Source: Agelas oroides
Taxonomy: Eukaryota; Porifera; Demospongiae; Agelasida; Agelasidae
NCBI GenBank assembly: GCA_949130485.1
Contig: OX422192.1
Coordinates: 558,001 to 622,000, forward strand
Length of the DNA: 64,000 nucleotides
Direction of reading: 5' to 3'
The notes under the pieces are model-generated. The model made no database searches. It saw nothing but the letters and a program-made list of their open reading frames with translations, and had not been told where the DNA came from. The translations under genes and the position numbers were made by a program. Of this stretch, positions 50,540 to 60,822 are shown one piece after another. Each line of letters starts with the position of its first letter. The stretch's first letter is position 1.

Positions 50540-52401
50540 TTAAGGCTGATTGTCTAAAAAATCTACCTATTATGCTATGCTGCATTGCTCACCTATTATG
50601 CTCAAACTATACGTATCAAGAGTCCATAACTGGCGGTGCATTTACCCAAACCTTCTGCTTCGCATTAATTCTGACTGTGGGGCGCTCAAAGTTTGCTTAG
50701 CAAGGACGTTGGAGAAGAAACGGTGACCTGTGAGCTGCTGCCGGTCACTTGACTCACGTTAATGAGGCTAGTCGTCGCCAACACAGAATTTAGAATCACC
50801 ACGTGGCCAAGTTTCCACAAAACTTTAATCAATTTCCTCAGAGAATCTGCCTATTATGCTCGCACTATGCTCGATGCTTTTGCATACTTATTATACTCAT
50901 TTTAATGCCAACATAATCCGCACACCCCTACACAGACTTGCTGAGCATGTATAGGATGAATAATGGCTACCTGCTGATGAGGCAAGTGCCAGGTGAAAAA
51001 CAATAAAATTACTTTGCCAGGCCTTAGGTAGCCAGATGGTGGGTTAGGGTATGTCTAAAGCTGTTGGGACACATGATGGTTTTGTACCCGTAGCTAGCTC
51101 GTCCTACAGGTCCAACTCAGAAACAAATGCTATTTTTACAGGGGGCATTAAAGTTTGGCTGACTGACTGTGTTCTGCTGACGGGCCGTCCTGTAATATAT
51201 GGTATATACTCAAACCTTGGTTAGCATTAGAGCACTGATAGGTGAAGGGTTAGCGTTGAACAGGTGAACATGATTTCTGGTGCCTTACATTTCAATGATC
51301 TGCTGTTCTTTGTTTTTGATCTGTTTAACTGCTCAACTACATTCTGTGAGTTGCACTTCCAATAATATCTCAACTCCCTCCCCCCCCCCCCCCACCCCCC
51401 AGACCCCTATGCTCACCTTAATCCAATTATATGATGGGATCTTCCACCAGAATTGTTTCAATTTTCTGTTCCTTTTGTTTGATTCCCCGCACCAGTCACA
51501 GACACCAAAACAGGGGGTGCAAGATACCAAAACAGAGCTTATGCTGGCGACACTCCACTGAGAAAAGTCCCTACTGCCAGCGTTGTATAAGAACCGACAC
51601 ACTCAACAAAACAGGGGGCGTCCCAGCACCGTCTTTCCTTCCCGGGACGCCGCTCACCAACCTACAGGCAATTATCACCAGACTGTTCTTCAGATCTCGG
51701 CACAAACGTCCACGATTTTCTTGCTCAAGCTCTGTCTTTTTGCCAACCGTCAAAAATTACATTTTGGGCTTTGAGGCATTTGGAATTGCGTAATGAAGTT
51801 GTCACGTGATATTCACATGGGTCATTGATCGTTCGTCCGAGACACGTAAATCGTGAGTCGGAGGAGGCTGGCCGTGGAGGACTCGATCAGGGTTTACCAG
51901 TGATCAAGAATACTGTACCGTAAGCTACATCACGTAGGCGTCAGCACACCGCCCAGTGTGCGCGCGACAAACTACAGGAGTGACGGAGAGGGCGCACAGA
52001 GAGCTAGGCGTGCATCATCTTGAGAGAAGAGAACGCTATTCCCGTAGTGTGTGAATGCAACTACCACAGAGCTTGTTTTTCTTGCGCAATTTAATAAAAA
52101 GTTTGGGACTTGTGCCTCTTGTTTGGAAATAACGACTACCCTAGTGTAGTATGTGAACTGAGGGAACAGTTTCTTTGCTATCATTTACACCAGAGAAGGG
52201 AAAAAGGAGTCCCCCTGACTGAAACACAGCCGTTGACTTGTGATTACTCCCCACACGTGGCAAGTGAGTAAATTTGTGTTGAAACGAAAATTGTATATTT
52301 AGGAAACCTCAACAGGCTGGCAATTGTTTCCCCAAGTACAAACACCCACAAGAGACTTCGAGTAGTGAAGTGCAAAAGAAGAAGAAGGTGTCGGTGTTGC
52401 T

Positions 52402-52666
52402 ATGGCTAAAAACAAGGACAAGGACAACATGGCAACAGCGTTGCAAGCTGAAGAATATAAAGTCATTATCATTGGGGCCCTGGGAGTCGGGAAGACAAGT
52501 TTACTGCTGCGGTATGTTCATGACACGTTTGAAGATCGTCTGTCGAGGTTTGTTAGTGAGGAGAAGAAGACACTTGTGGTCCAGGGAAAGGAGATGGTGT
52601 TGGATATCTGGGATACCGCAGGTATGAAGCATGTTCTTGTGTACCCCTTCACACACACGTACATGT

Positions 52667-52746
<80 letters not shown>

Positions 52747-53562
52747 TCACTCACTCACAAAGACAGGTCCTGAGTTGCTCCCCAGTTTTTTGGTGATGCC
52801 CCATTTTGTACATTGTGCCGCCAAGCTTGGGAGCTAGCTAGGTTACTCATGTTTACACACACACATGTTGCATCATTTTTAAAGTACCATTTGGTTGCAG
52901 TCTTCTTTATATACATGTACCTCACCCCTCACACACCCTCACCTCACCTCTCACACACCCTCACCTCACACACCCTCACCTCACACATCCTCACCTCTCA
53001 CATATCCTCACCTCATACACCCTCACCTCACACCTCACCTCATACATCCTCACCTCACACACCTCATCCCTCACACCCTCACCACACACCCTCACCTCAC
53101 ACACCCTCACCTCTCATATCCACCTCATTCATCACCCCCTCACACACAGGCCAGGAGAGATTCCAGTCCATCACAAATCGTTTCTACTCGGACACGCACG
53201 CGGTAATCATCGTCTATGATGTCACTTCAGAAGAAAGTTTCCACGACGTCGATTTCTGGGTCCGAGAAGTCCAGTACTATCTACCGCAAGAACTAGACAA
53301 CGGAATGCCCGTCCTGTTTATGGGCAACAAGAGAGATCTCTTAGACAGAAACAACGACGATCAAAAATCGGTCAAATTCAGACAGGTGCAAGAGATAGCG
53401 AATGCCTACGGGTTTCTAAAACCAATCGAGTGCAGTGCTAAGACTGGGGACAATGTAAAAAAGGCCTTCACAGTATTAGCTACAGAGCTTGTGCAAAGGA
53501 GGCCAAAACGTGGCGTCGTAGTGAACACAGCTAAGAAGAAGGGGTGTTGTAACTTACTTTAG
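52402..53562 (+). CDS. Divergent Rab-like small GTPase
   Basis: Two exons, 52402-52621 and 53150-53562, join in phase to 210 aa. P-loop GALGVGKTS, switch II WDTAGQERFQS, GNKRDL (NKxD) and ECSAKTG are all present, and the C-terminus KKKGCCNLL carries a CNLL prenylation box with an extra cysteine and a basic stretch. These fit membrane-trafficking GTPases of the Rab type. Unusual: between HDTFEDRLS and TLVVQGKEM, where Rabs carry STIGVDFK, the sequence is RFVSEEKK. The Mg-binding switch I threonine and the glycine are therefore absent. The intron carries a (CA)n and a CTCAC-rich tract up to CACACAG. No specific Rab subfamily recognised. Confidence 0.93.
52670..52744. repeat. (CA)n microsatellite in the Rab-like gene intron
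   Basis: About 35 CA units starting 48 bp after the donor; not in contact with either splice site. Confidence 0.95.
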
Positions 53563-54779
53563 CAAAATATCAAACAAATTAGCGAACAGCCCTCACACAG
53601 TTGGGGGTGTGTTTGCTATAATTTTATGTTGCGTTTTTCTTTTATCGTTAACTGTGTGTGAAGCAATACATTTTATTTCATTTACGTAGTTAGGATTTTA
53701 TATCTTGTGTGTTTGTCTGTCTGCCATACTGTGGCACTAAGTTTTTTTGTGTTTGAAAAAGTGTGTGCAACAAGTAAGGAGTATTATTTGTCTGCAGGTG
53801 TGTGTGTGCGTGCGTGTGTGTGCAGCATGTCTGTGTGTGTGTGCGTGCGTGTGTGTGCAGCATGTCTGTGTGTGTGTGCAGCATGTCTGTGTGTGTGTGC
53901 AGGTGTGTGTGCAGGTGTGTGTGTGTGCAGGTGTGTGTGTGCATGTGTGTGTGTGCAGCATGTCTGTGTGTGTGCAGGTGTGTGTGTTTATAAGGCATTG
54001 TCGCGCTGATGGTTGATTGTTGTGTATCCATAGTAACCAGATTGTGCCCTCTAAAATTCCCAAAGCCTCTAACACCTCAACCCATTGGCACTCTCTCTAT
54101 GACCTTGATAAACCTCCACAACCCATTGGAATCATATCTACAATCTCAGAAAGCTTCCTAAACCCCCTAACCCTAAACCCTCGTTTCCCAGGCGCCTATC
54201 ACTCGTTTAGTGTGTAGTAGTTCTCGACACTTGTTGCCTCATTCCCAGGCCTTCCCCAGCTCCTGTTTTTGATCACTTGTAATTTTTGAATACTAAAAAA
54301 ACTGGAGCCGGGAAGTCTGGGAATGAGGCTACATTGTGTGCTGCTTGTGTATTCCTCATTCCGAGGCTGTGGTTTGGGAATGAATGTATTTTGACCTCAT
54401 GAGCACTACATTGTACTGTATGTTATCAGTATTGAGAAGGGGGGTAGTCTTGGAATGAGGATGGATTACAAATGATAGAAATTCCACTCTTGTGATCTTT
54501 GACTAAAATATAAATATACTGGAAGCCCCTGAGTTAGGGACACCTTGCTATAAGGGTTGGTTCCCAATGGTGTCCGTTATAGAGGGGTTCCACTGTATTA
54601 CTTTTCTAGATGCCAAATGATTGGTCAGTTCAAATCAGCTGAGGTACACAATGTAGCTTTTAATTTCAAGTTGTTTATAATGTACAATCTAGTTTTGAGT
54701 TGGACAAATGATCAGTTAGTTAGTTATGTAAACTTATGTATTAGTAGTACTGTTGGAAGGTCAAAGGTCACTAGAGAAC
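53563..54779. other. Rab-like 3' flank and METTL18 upstream region
   Basis: Contains an interrupted (GT)n with GCAGCATGTCTGTGTG repeats (53795-53990), a foldback of the AGCCTC family (54235-54331) and a pogo-like fragment ending GGGGTTCCACTGTA (54526-54597). No gene. Confidence 0.6.
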
Positions 54780-55826
54780 ATGGCTGGCTTTATGTTTAAC
54801 TTTACAATCGAGGAAGAGGAGGAGGAAGAGAAGGAAGAGGTTGAATCAGGATTAGCACCAAACCCTGTGACTGAGGGGGCAGCTACTTGTGGCCATGGGG
54901 GGACTCCAGCTTGTGAGGTCTTTGTGCAGCCATTTCACAGGACTTTATTGGAGCATGTGAGTTCCGCATGTCATGAGTGCGTTGTCCTGGGGACGTACCC
55001 TCAGCGAATGGTGTTGAAATATGTCAATGTGAAAGACATTGGGAAGGCAATAGGAGAGTCTGATTCCAAAGATCCAAGATTCAGTACTGACCAAACTGGT
55101 TCCAAAACTGGGAATGGGACCCCCTCAACGGTGCTTCTACCTACTGACACTCATGAGCTTCAAGCCTTGCTACAGTTTGTAGAAACCCAGCATTCTGATT
55201 TGGTCTCGGGCATCTATGAAGGTGGTTTGAAAATATGGGAATGTGCGTTTGACCTCACCGAGTATATGGCAGAATCAAGATTCCATTTTCAAGGATTACG
55301 GGTGCTGGAACTTGGCTGTGGGGTGGGGCTACCAGGCTTGCTGGCTCTGGTGAGCGGTGCTGCGTGTGTGCACTTTCAAGACTATAACCCCGAGGTGATT
55401 AAATTTGTCACCATTCCAAACACACTGCTCAATGAGTGGAATGGCAGCGAGACCCAGACTGGAACTAGTTTGGCCTCAAAGTGCCGGTTCTTCTCAGGGG
55501 ATTGGGATAGTTTTACAGCCCTTGTCAAATCATCAGAAAGCTCGATAAAAGCACCCTCCTATGATGTCATTCTTACATCAGAGACAATCTACTCCGCAGC
55601 CTCCCAACCAAAGCTTCTCGCTACGCTGAAACAGCTGGTAAATCCAGAGAAAGGAGTTGTGTTTCTTGCAGCAAAGAGCTACTATTTTGGAGTCGGAGGG
55701 AGTGTGCAAATGTTTCAAGAACTTGTGGAGAGCGATGGCTACTTTAACGTTCATGAGTGTAAAACCATCAGAAACAGTGTTCCTAGACTAGTAATCAAGC
55801 TAGTCCCAAGATCACAGAATTTGTAA
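54780..55826 (+). CDS. METTL18: METTL18-type protein histidine methyltransferase
   Basis: SAM-dependent methyltransferase; vertebrate METTL18 modifies a histidine in ribosomal protein uL3 (RPL3). Intronless, 348 aa from ATG 54780. This start gives MAGFMFNFTIEEEEEEE, aligning with the MxFxFNFTIED start of human METTL18; an in-frame ATG at 54753 is also open. An acidic N-terminus and a variable linker precede SDLVSGIYEGGLKIWECAFD, the family signature. Then come motif I LELGCGVGLPG, HFQDYNPEVI (acidic SAM contact region), KCRFFSGDWDSF, ILTSETIYS and AAKSYYFGVGGSVQMFQ. All expected motifs are intact. It is the only intronless gene of the window, which fits an old retrocopy, but family members are often single-exon in coding sequence. 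Confidence 0.95.
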   Translation: MAGFMFNFTIEEEEEEEKEEVESGLAPNPVTEGAATCGHGGTPACEVFVQPFHRTLLEHVSSACHECVVLGTYPQRMVLKYVNVKDIGKAIGESDSKDPRFSTDQTGSKTGNGTPSTVLLPTDTHELQALLQFVETQHSDLVSGIYEGGLKIWECAFDLTEYMAESRFHFQGLRVLELGCGVGLPGLLALVSGAACVHFQDYNPEVIKFVTIPNTLLNEWNGSETQTGTSLASKCRFFSGDWDSFTALVKSSESSIKAPSYDVILTSETIYSAASQPKLLATLKQLVNPEKGVVFLAAKSYYFGVGGSVQMFQELVESDGYFNVHECKTIRNSVPRLVIKLVPRSQNL

Positions 55827-55854
55827 TTTCAAACCATGTGCCTGTCAATTTGCA

Positions 55855-55989
55855 ATGATGGATCTTGGGACTTTCACGGTATAGTTGGCAAATTTTTATT
55901 TTCGCAACGTTTCGATCACACTCGGGTAATCTTACCTGAATGTGATCGAAACGTTGCAAACTACCCTGAAAGTCAAGATCCATCATTGT
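55855..55989. repeat. Foldback element just after METTL18
   Basis: CAATGATGGATCTTGGGACTT at the left and AAGTCAAGATCCATCATTG at the right. Inside, GCAACGTTTCGATCACA is mirrored by TGTGATCGAAACGTTGC. It begins 29 bp after the stop codon, so it may lie in the 3' UTR. Confidence 0.85.
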
Positions 55990-56164
55990 GTATTGTAACC
56001 ATGGTAACATGATGCTCAAGGAATGTTCCTGTCATATTAATCTGCTTTGTACAACTAATTAATATTAATTACAAGGTCTAATATACCAGTTTACAATGCA
56101 AGTGACATCATTGTCGGTGATGGTTGTTGAAGTTCCAGTGTTGTTTTAGTAAATTAGTTTAGCT

Positions 56165-56230
56165 ATAGCATTCAGTCGAAACGTCAGCAAGTTATTTTCT
56201 GAGCTCAAGTTGGTAACAGATAACCTTCCT
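56165..56230. repeat. Copy of the CATTCAGTCGAAACG repeat tail
   Basis: CATTCAGTCGAAACGTCAGC and GTTGGTAACAGATAACCTTC match 5035-5095. Confidence 0.75.
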
Positions 56231-56487
56231 CTTCATTCATACATGTCCACTCAGTTTATCTGCAGGTGTGCACAGTAATTGTTGATGTTTATAAATACGT
56301 GTCCATTTGAGTGTGCTGATAGTGAATCTGTCATGGTTAGTTGTAAGGGGGAGATTTAGGCTCCATATTCACTGTGTAAATGCTGAGCAAGCAACTTGTT
56401 ATACAAACATGCACACAAGGACACTGAGCACTGTCATGGGAGGAAAGTGTGTCATTGCAGAAATTTTCAACTGATGAGAGAGTTTTG

Positions 56488-59400
56488 CTAGCTATTCGTA
56501 CTGCTGTTGGCTTGCCAGTCTTCAATACTGGGTAGCCAGAATGCCTGCAGATAAAACAATATTCCATTATAACCTAGCATGCAGTGATGCTCTCAGGGAG
56601 GAGTGAAAAAGAGCTCACATGGTATCCACTGCTGGTATGCTTTATCCTCTTCCCCTTCACTTGAACAAGCATGCAGTGACACAATTACATACATGCACAA
56701 ACAGTGGATACCGGGCTGCTTCCTACTCTCCCCTTGAGAGTCTAGCAATGAATCATCACATGACTGTCACATGACCATCACATGACTGTCACATGAACAT
56801 CACATGACTGTCACATGAACATTACATGACCATCACATGACTGTCACATGACCATCACAGGACTGTCCCATGACCATCACAGGACTGTCCCATAATCATC
56901 ACATGACTGTCTCATGATCATCACAGGACTACATGACTGTCCCATGATCATCACATGACTGTCGCATGATCATCACAGGACTACATGACTGTCACATGAT
57001 CATCACATGACTGTCACGTGAACATTACATGAAGACCACATGACTGTCACATGATCATCACAGGACTACATGACTGTCACATGACACAATGCACACGCAC
57101 CATGCTGGAGCATGCACTGGCGATCATCATGAATTTAGGATTAAACTGGGCACAGTGGGTGGGGCCAGGGTGACCTCCGTCCAACACTGCCACTTTCTCC
57201 CCCGTGTCGGCCAACCAGACGTGAACTGTGCCATCTTGTGAGCCTGGTGGAGATGTGTGTGTGTGGGAGAGAGAGGGGGGAGGGGCGAAGGGGATAGTGA
57301 AGAGGGAGGAATGAATAGGACCTTTCCCGGCCCAAGATTTGAATACTTGCAGTACACTTCAGTGACTGTACAAGTGATCAAAAATTGGAGCTGGGGAAGA
57401 TCTGTGATAAAAGCCAAGGAAGAATGGACAGGAAAGGCTAAGGGAGGTGGGGAGAGAAGAGAGCAGAAGAATGGACAGGAAAGGCTAAGGGAGGTGGGGA
57501 GAGAAGAGAGCAGAAGAAGGGACAGGAAAGAGTAGGGGGTATCATTAACTGTTGCCCGTGAGGTCACACACACCTGACATGATGTATTTAGAATCAGGAG
57601 TGAAGGACCCCTCCAGTGAGAGACCATTGCTGTTAATGTGTCCCTGCAATGAGAACACAGCAAGTATGAGAGTATGGAATAGAAATCATAACAAGTACTG
57701 AGAGACAGAACTCCCAAAAAGCAACCAAACAAGGTAGGAACGACACCACAATACTTCTGCACCATCTCTACATCTTGTGCAAACGAAATTGTAAATATAC
57801 ACATATTCTGACATAGAGACCGTGCATATTAGCCTCATTCCGAAGCCTGACGATTATCCTCCTCTGGTCTGGGAATGTGACTAGGTACAGATATACATTT
57901 GTAAAGTGTACATGTATTAGAATTTGAAACCCATGTACATGTCACATAATGTTTATTACCCACCTGAACTAATTAGCCCAGGAATGAAGCAACCGTCCGT
58001 CTACAGTGGACTTAAAATGGAAGACTTTAAGAGCTTGCACCATTAATCCTAACCCCATACTCAGGTCCCCCTACAGTGGTCTTAAAAAACGAAATTTCAC
58101 TCACGCCGAGTGTGTTTAGCTCGTGTCCCTGGAAAGCGTCAATCAATTTGAGCTGGCTGACGGTTGTGGAGAGTAGAATCTTCTTCCCGTCGCTGCTGAA
58201 CTTCAGTCCTGTCCACTCACAGCTACTGAAGTCTTGCCGGACATGGAACGTTGCAAAGGGACCCTATGAGACATCAGACATTGTAAACAGTACAGAAAGT
58301 ACCGAAGCATTTGTCAATACAATGTATCAACTGTATGATAGATTTCGAGACAGATATGGTGATGTTGTAGTTAACAAAATAGCGCAAGACCATCCATTAA
58401 AAGTGAGAATCCTGCAAAATAGCGACCACCTGCTAAATGCCTGCATTTGACTATGGACCAAGAGGGACACGAGAGATTGTAAGCATTTGACGGTGGAACA
58501 AAAGGCTAGAAACGTTTGAGATTGTGAACAGCACATATATGGCAGCACAGTTGTCGTTAACCAAATGGCGCAAGACCATCTACTAAAGGCCTAGTGAGAA
58601 CACTGCATTCGACTATGGACCAAAAGGGAAGTAAGAAGTTGTAATTGTGGAGCAACAAAGACATAGGGATTGTGAACAGCACAGATGGCTGCGTGAGCTA
58701 CATGGATGATCAAGGGAGATTTTTGTCAATGAAGGTTGCGCTCACTTTATCAAATGTCCTCAGATCATACAGCTTCAGCTGCCGTGAATCTATCCCTGCT
58801 GCAAATATTAGACCTTCAGGATCAAAACTGACGACTGGTCGGCCATTCAGGTGCATGAGGCCCTGGCAGTTGGGAGAGCGGAGGTCCCAGAGGCGGATAG
58901 TTCGGTCGAGAGAACCAGAGAGAAAAGTGTCGTTGACAGGAGACATTATTAAACTTACAACCCTGTGGGGTGGGAGGGACGGCAGAAGGGAGGATGGAGA
59001 AGAAGGAGGAAGGAGAGGAGGGAGGAAGAAGAGGAGGGAGGAAGAAGGGGAGGGAGGAAGGAGAGGAGGGAGGCAAAGGGGGAGGGAGGAAGAAGAGAAG
59101 GGAGGAAGAAGAGGAGGGAGGAAGGAGAGAAGGGAGGAAGAAGGGGAAGTGAAGAAGAAGAGAAGGGAGGAAGAGGAGGGAAGGAGAGAAGGGAGGAAGA
59201 AGAAGAGGGAGGAAGGAGAGAAGGGAGGAAGAAGAGGAGGGAGGAAGGAGAGAAGGGAGGAAGAAGAGAAGGGAGGAAGAAGAGGAGGGAGGAAGAAGAG
59301 GAGATAGGGACAAAGAAAGAAGAGGAAGGAGAGGAGAGAGAAAGGGGGGGCCAAGGAGTCATGAGTGTTGAACACCATAATGTAGATGATGTGTATGTAT

Positions 59401-60322
59401 TAGTAACTTACCTTTTAGTGTGTCCAGGAAAGTATCGCAGAAACTTGTTATCATGGAGAGATAAATATCTGATTGTGTCTGAGAGGGAGAGGGGGGAATT
59501 CTGATAAACCAGTTCACCACGTACGTACACAACATCGGGAAATCAATGCGTCTAATCCTCACACAACCACCCTGTTCCTAGGCGTTCATTATGGTTTTTG
59601 TTATACCTCTTCTACAAGCAAAAGCAGCTGGAGTGGAGGCCTGGGGACAAGGCTAGTCAGGACACCCAGAACATACACTAGTCTTGCAAGCCACACCCTT
59701 TGGAGAGAGAGGAAGGGTCTGGTCACGCTGCAGCTGAGGAACGCAATTATCAAACGGCTCAGTTAGATAATAAGATGCTGGCATCAGTCAAATACGTTGT
59801 GACATAATTACTACTCCATGACAACGGATAGAATCTACGAAGAGTGCGGATCTCATTGGTGCAAGTTTCTGCTGTGGCGACAACTCAATGGTTGCAGCGT
59901 GACCAGACCCTCTCTCTCTCTGCAAAGGGCGTGTCTTGTGAGACTAGACACACACGTAGTAGAATTGCCTAGCTTACCGTCTAGTTTATTAGAAGAATAA
60001 ACGATTGTGTTAGGTGCATGTGTGTATTGCAGCAGATCACAGCCATATTTCTTGCTATAAAGTGTTCTTTTTGGCCTGCAAATAGGAAAACACTAATATG
60101 TCAAGTTTCTCCGCCCTCCCGGGGTCCGCCCAACTCAACATTCCAAATAAAGCGCACTCACCTTCCTTCTTGACAACAGTAAATGACGATCGAGTCATCG
60201 TTGCTGCTTGAAATCATGTGTTCGCCATTGGCAGCGAAGTCAATACAGTTTATGCGGTCAGTGTTCTCTCGAAACACTTTCGCGACCCGAAAGGAACGAA
60301 AAACCTCGTCAGTTAGTTTCAT
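56488..60322 (-). CDS. WDR82: WDR82 (WD40 subunit of SET1 and PNUTS-PP1 complexes)
   Basis: Chromatin and transcription-termination adaptor; in vertebrates it recruits SET1 methyltransferases to Ser5-phosphorylated RNA polymerase II. Eight exons: 60322-60162, 60075-59978, 59478-59412, 58962-58746, 58263-58105, 57643-57574, 57243-57101, 56544-56488; 323 aa. [100 protein letters not shown] and [15 protein letters not shown] follow the human order closely. The short last exon [18 protein letters not shown] lies 556 bp further on and matches the human AFWLPTIDD end. Without this splice, reading through the donor gives only VRVHCVM before a stop. Head-to-head with the zinc-finger gene. Confidence 0.97.
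56750..57085. repeat. CATCACATGACTGTCACATG degenerate tandem repeat in last WDR82 intron
   Basis: A 10-11 bp half unit (CATGACTGTCA / CATGACCATCA) alternates about 30 times, with occasional GGACTACATG inserts. It fills most of the intron before the terminal exon. Confidence 0.9.
58963..59340. repeat. GAAGGAGGGAGGAAGAAGAG purine tract before WDR82 exon 4
   Basis: On the gene strand this is a 370-bp pyrimidine tract ending at CCCCACAG, the acceptor at 58962. Confidence 0.9.
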
Positions 60323-60822
60323 ACTTGAAGCCCACCTCGTAAAAATTTTGATGAGCGACTCGTGTAAAATTTCGTCGCCGAGTCTAAAATTGGCGCGCTC
60401 ATGTGCACGTACGGGGGCGGAGATATTTCAAAATGGCGTTGTTTTTGTCCCTGGACGACCAACACGGAGAGTTCTAACACCTTATCTCGTGAGCATTGTG
60501 CCTACTGTACTGCAGAAAGCGACAAACTTCTTTCTATTGTAAGTGGTGAAACGTTTGGGGATGGCGGGTGCGAATATTTACGTCCCCGTTCAGGGGCCGT
60601 ATCTTCGGGTAGCCAGTGGGTCAGAACTATTTGGGACGTGGAACACGCGGGCATGGTAGCTTTTATACTTCCACTACGTACTAGAAAGATGTAAAACAAC
60701 TTTGAAAATATTGCCCTTTGACAATTTCTTCTTGTAACAAATTCAGCCACACACTTATTTTTATCTCTACCAGGTGGCATTCACCATCTGCAGTATAGCT
60801 ACCTCTTCATCTTCATTACATC
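60323..60822. promoter_or_regulatory. Bidirectional promoter between WDR82 and the zinc-finger gene
   Basis: 500 bp separate the two ATGs. The WDR82 side is richer in CpG (GCGACTCG, GGCGCGCTC, GTACGGGGGCGG). TTTCAAAATGGCGTTG at about 60426-60441 resembles a YY1 site (AAATGGCG). CTACCAGGTGG at about 60768 could be an acceptor or part of the zinc-finger 5' UTR. Function inferred from layout. Confidence 0.6.

Larger units (their letters stand above)
48136..52401. other. Gene-poor interval between MITF-type and Rab-like genes
   Basis: No recognised gene. It contains a tandem array, a TTAA element and unique AT-rich DNA, and may hold 5' exons of the MITF-type gene. A minus-strand open stretch near 51350-51600 (CDWCGESNKRNRK, then GTGAGC) has exon-like borders but no family I know. 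TCACGTGA, a canonical E-box of the MITF/TFE class, lies at about 51798. Confidence 0.45.

Noticed and set aside
51333-51793. Overlapping open frames with CDWCGESNKRNRK or KPRFSC-like stretches
   Set aside because: Possible exon borders but no recognisable domain; kept only as a remark in the interval description.
58076-58450. Plus-strand 124-codon open frame across the WDR82 locus
   Set aside because: It overlaps a WDR82 exon in antisense and continues into its intron; no family resemblance.
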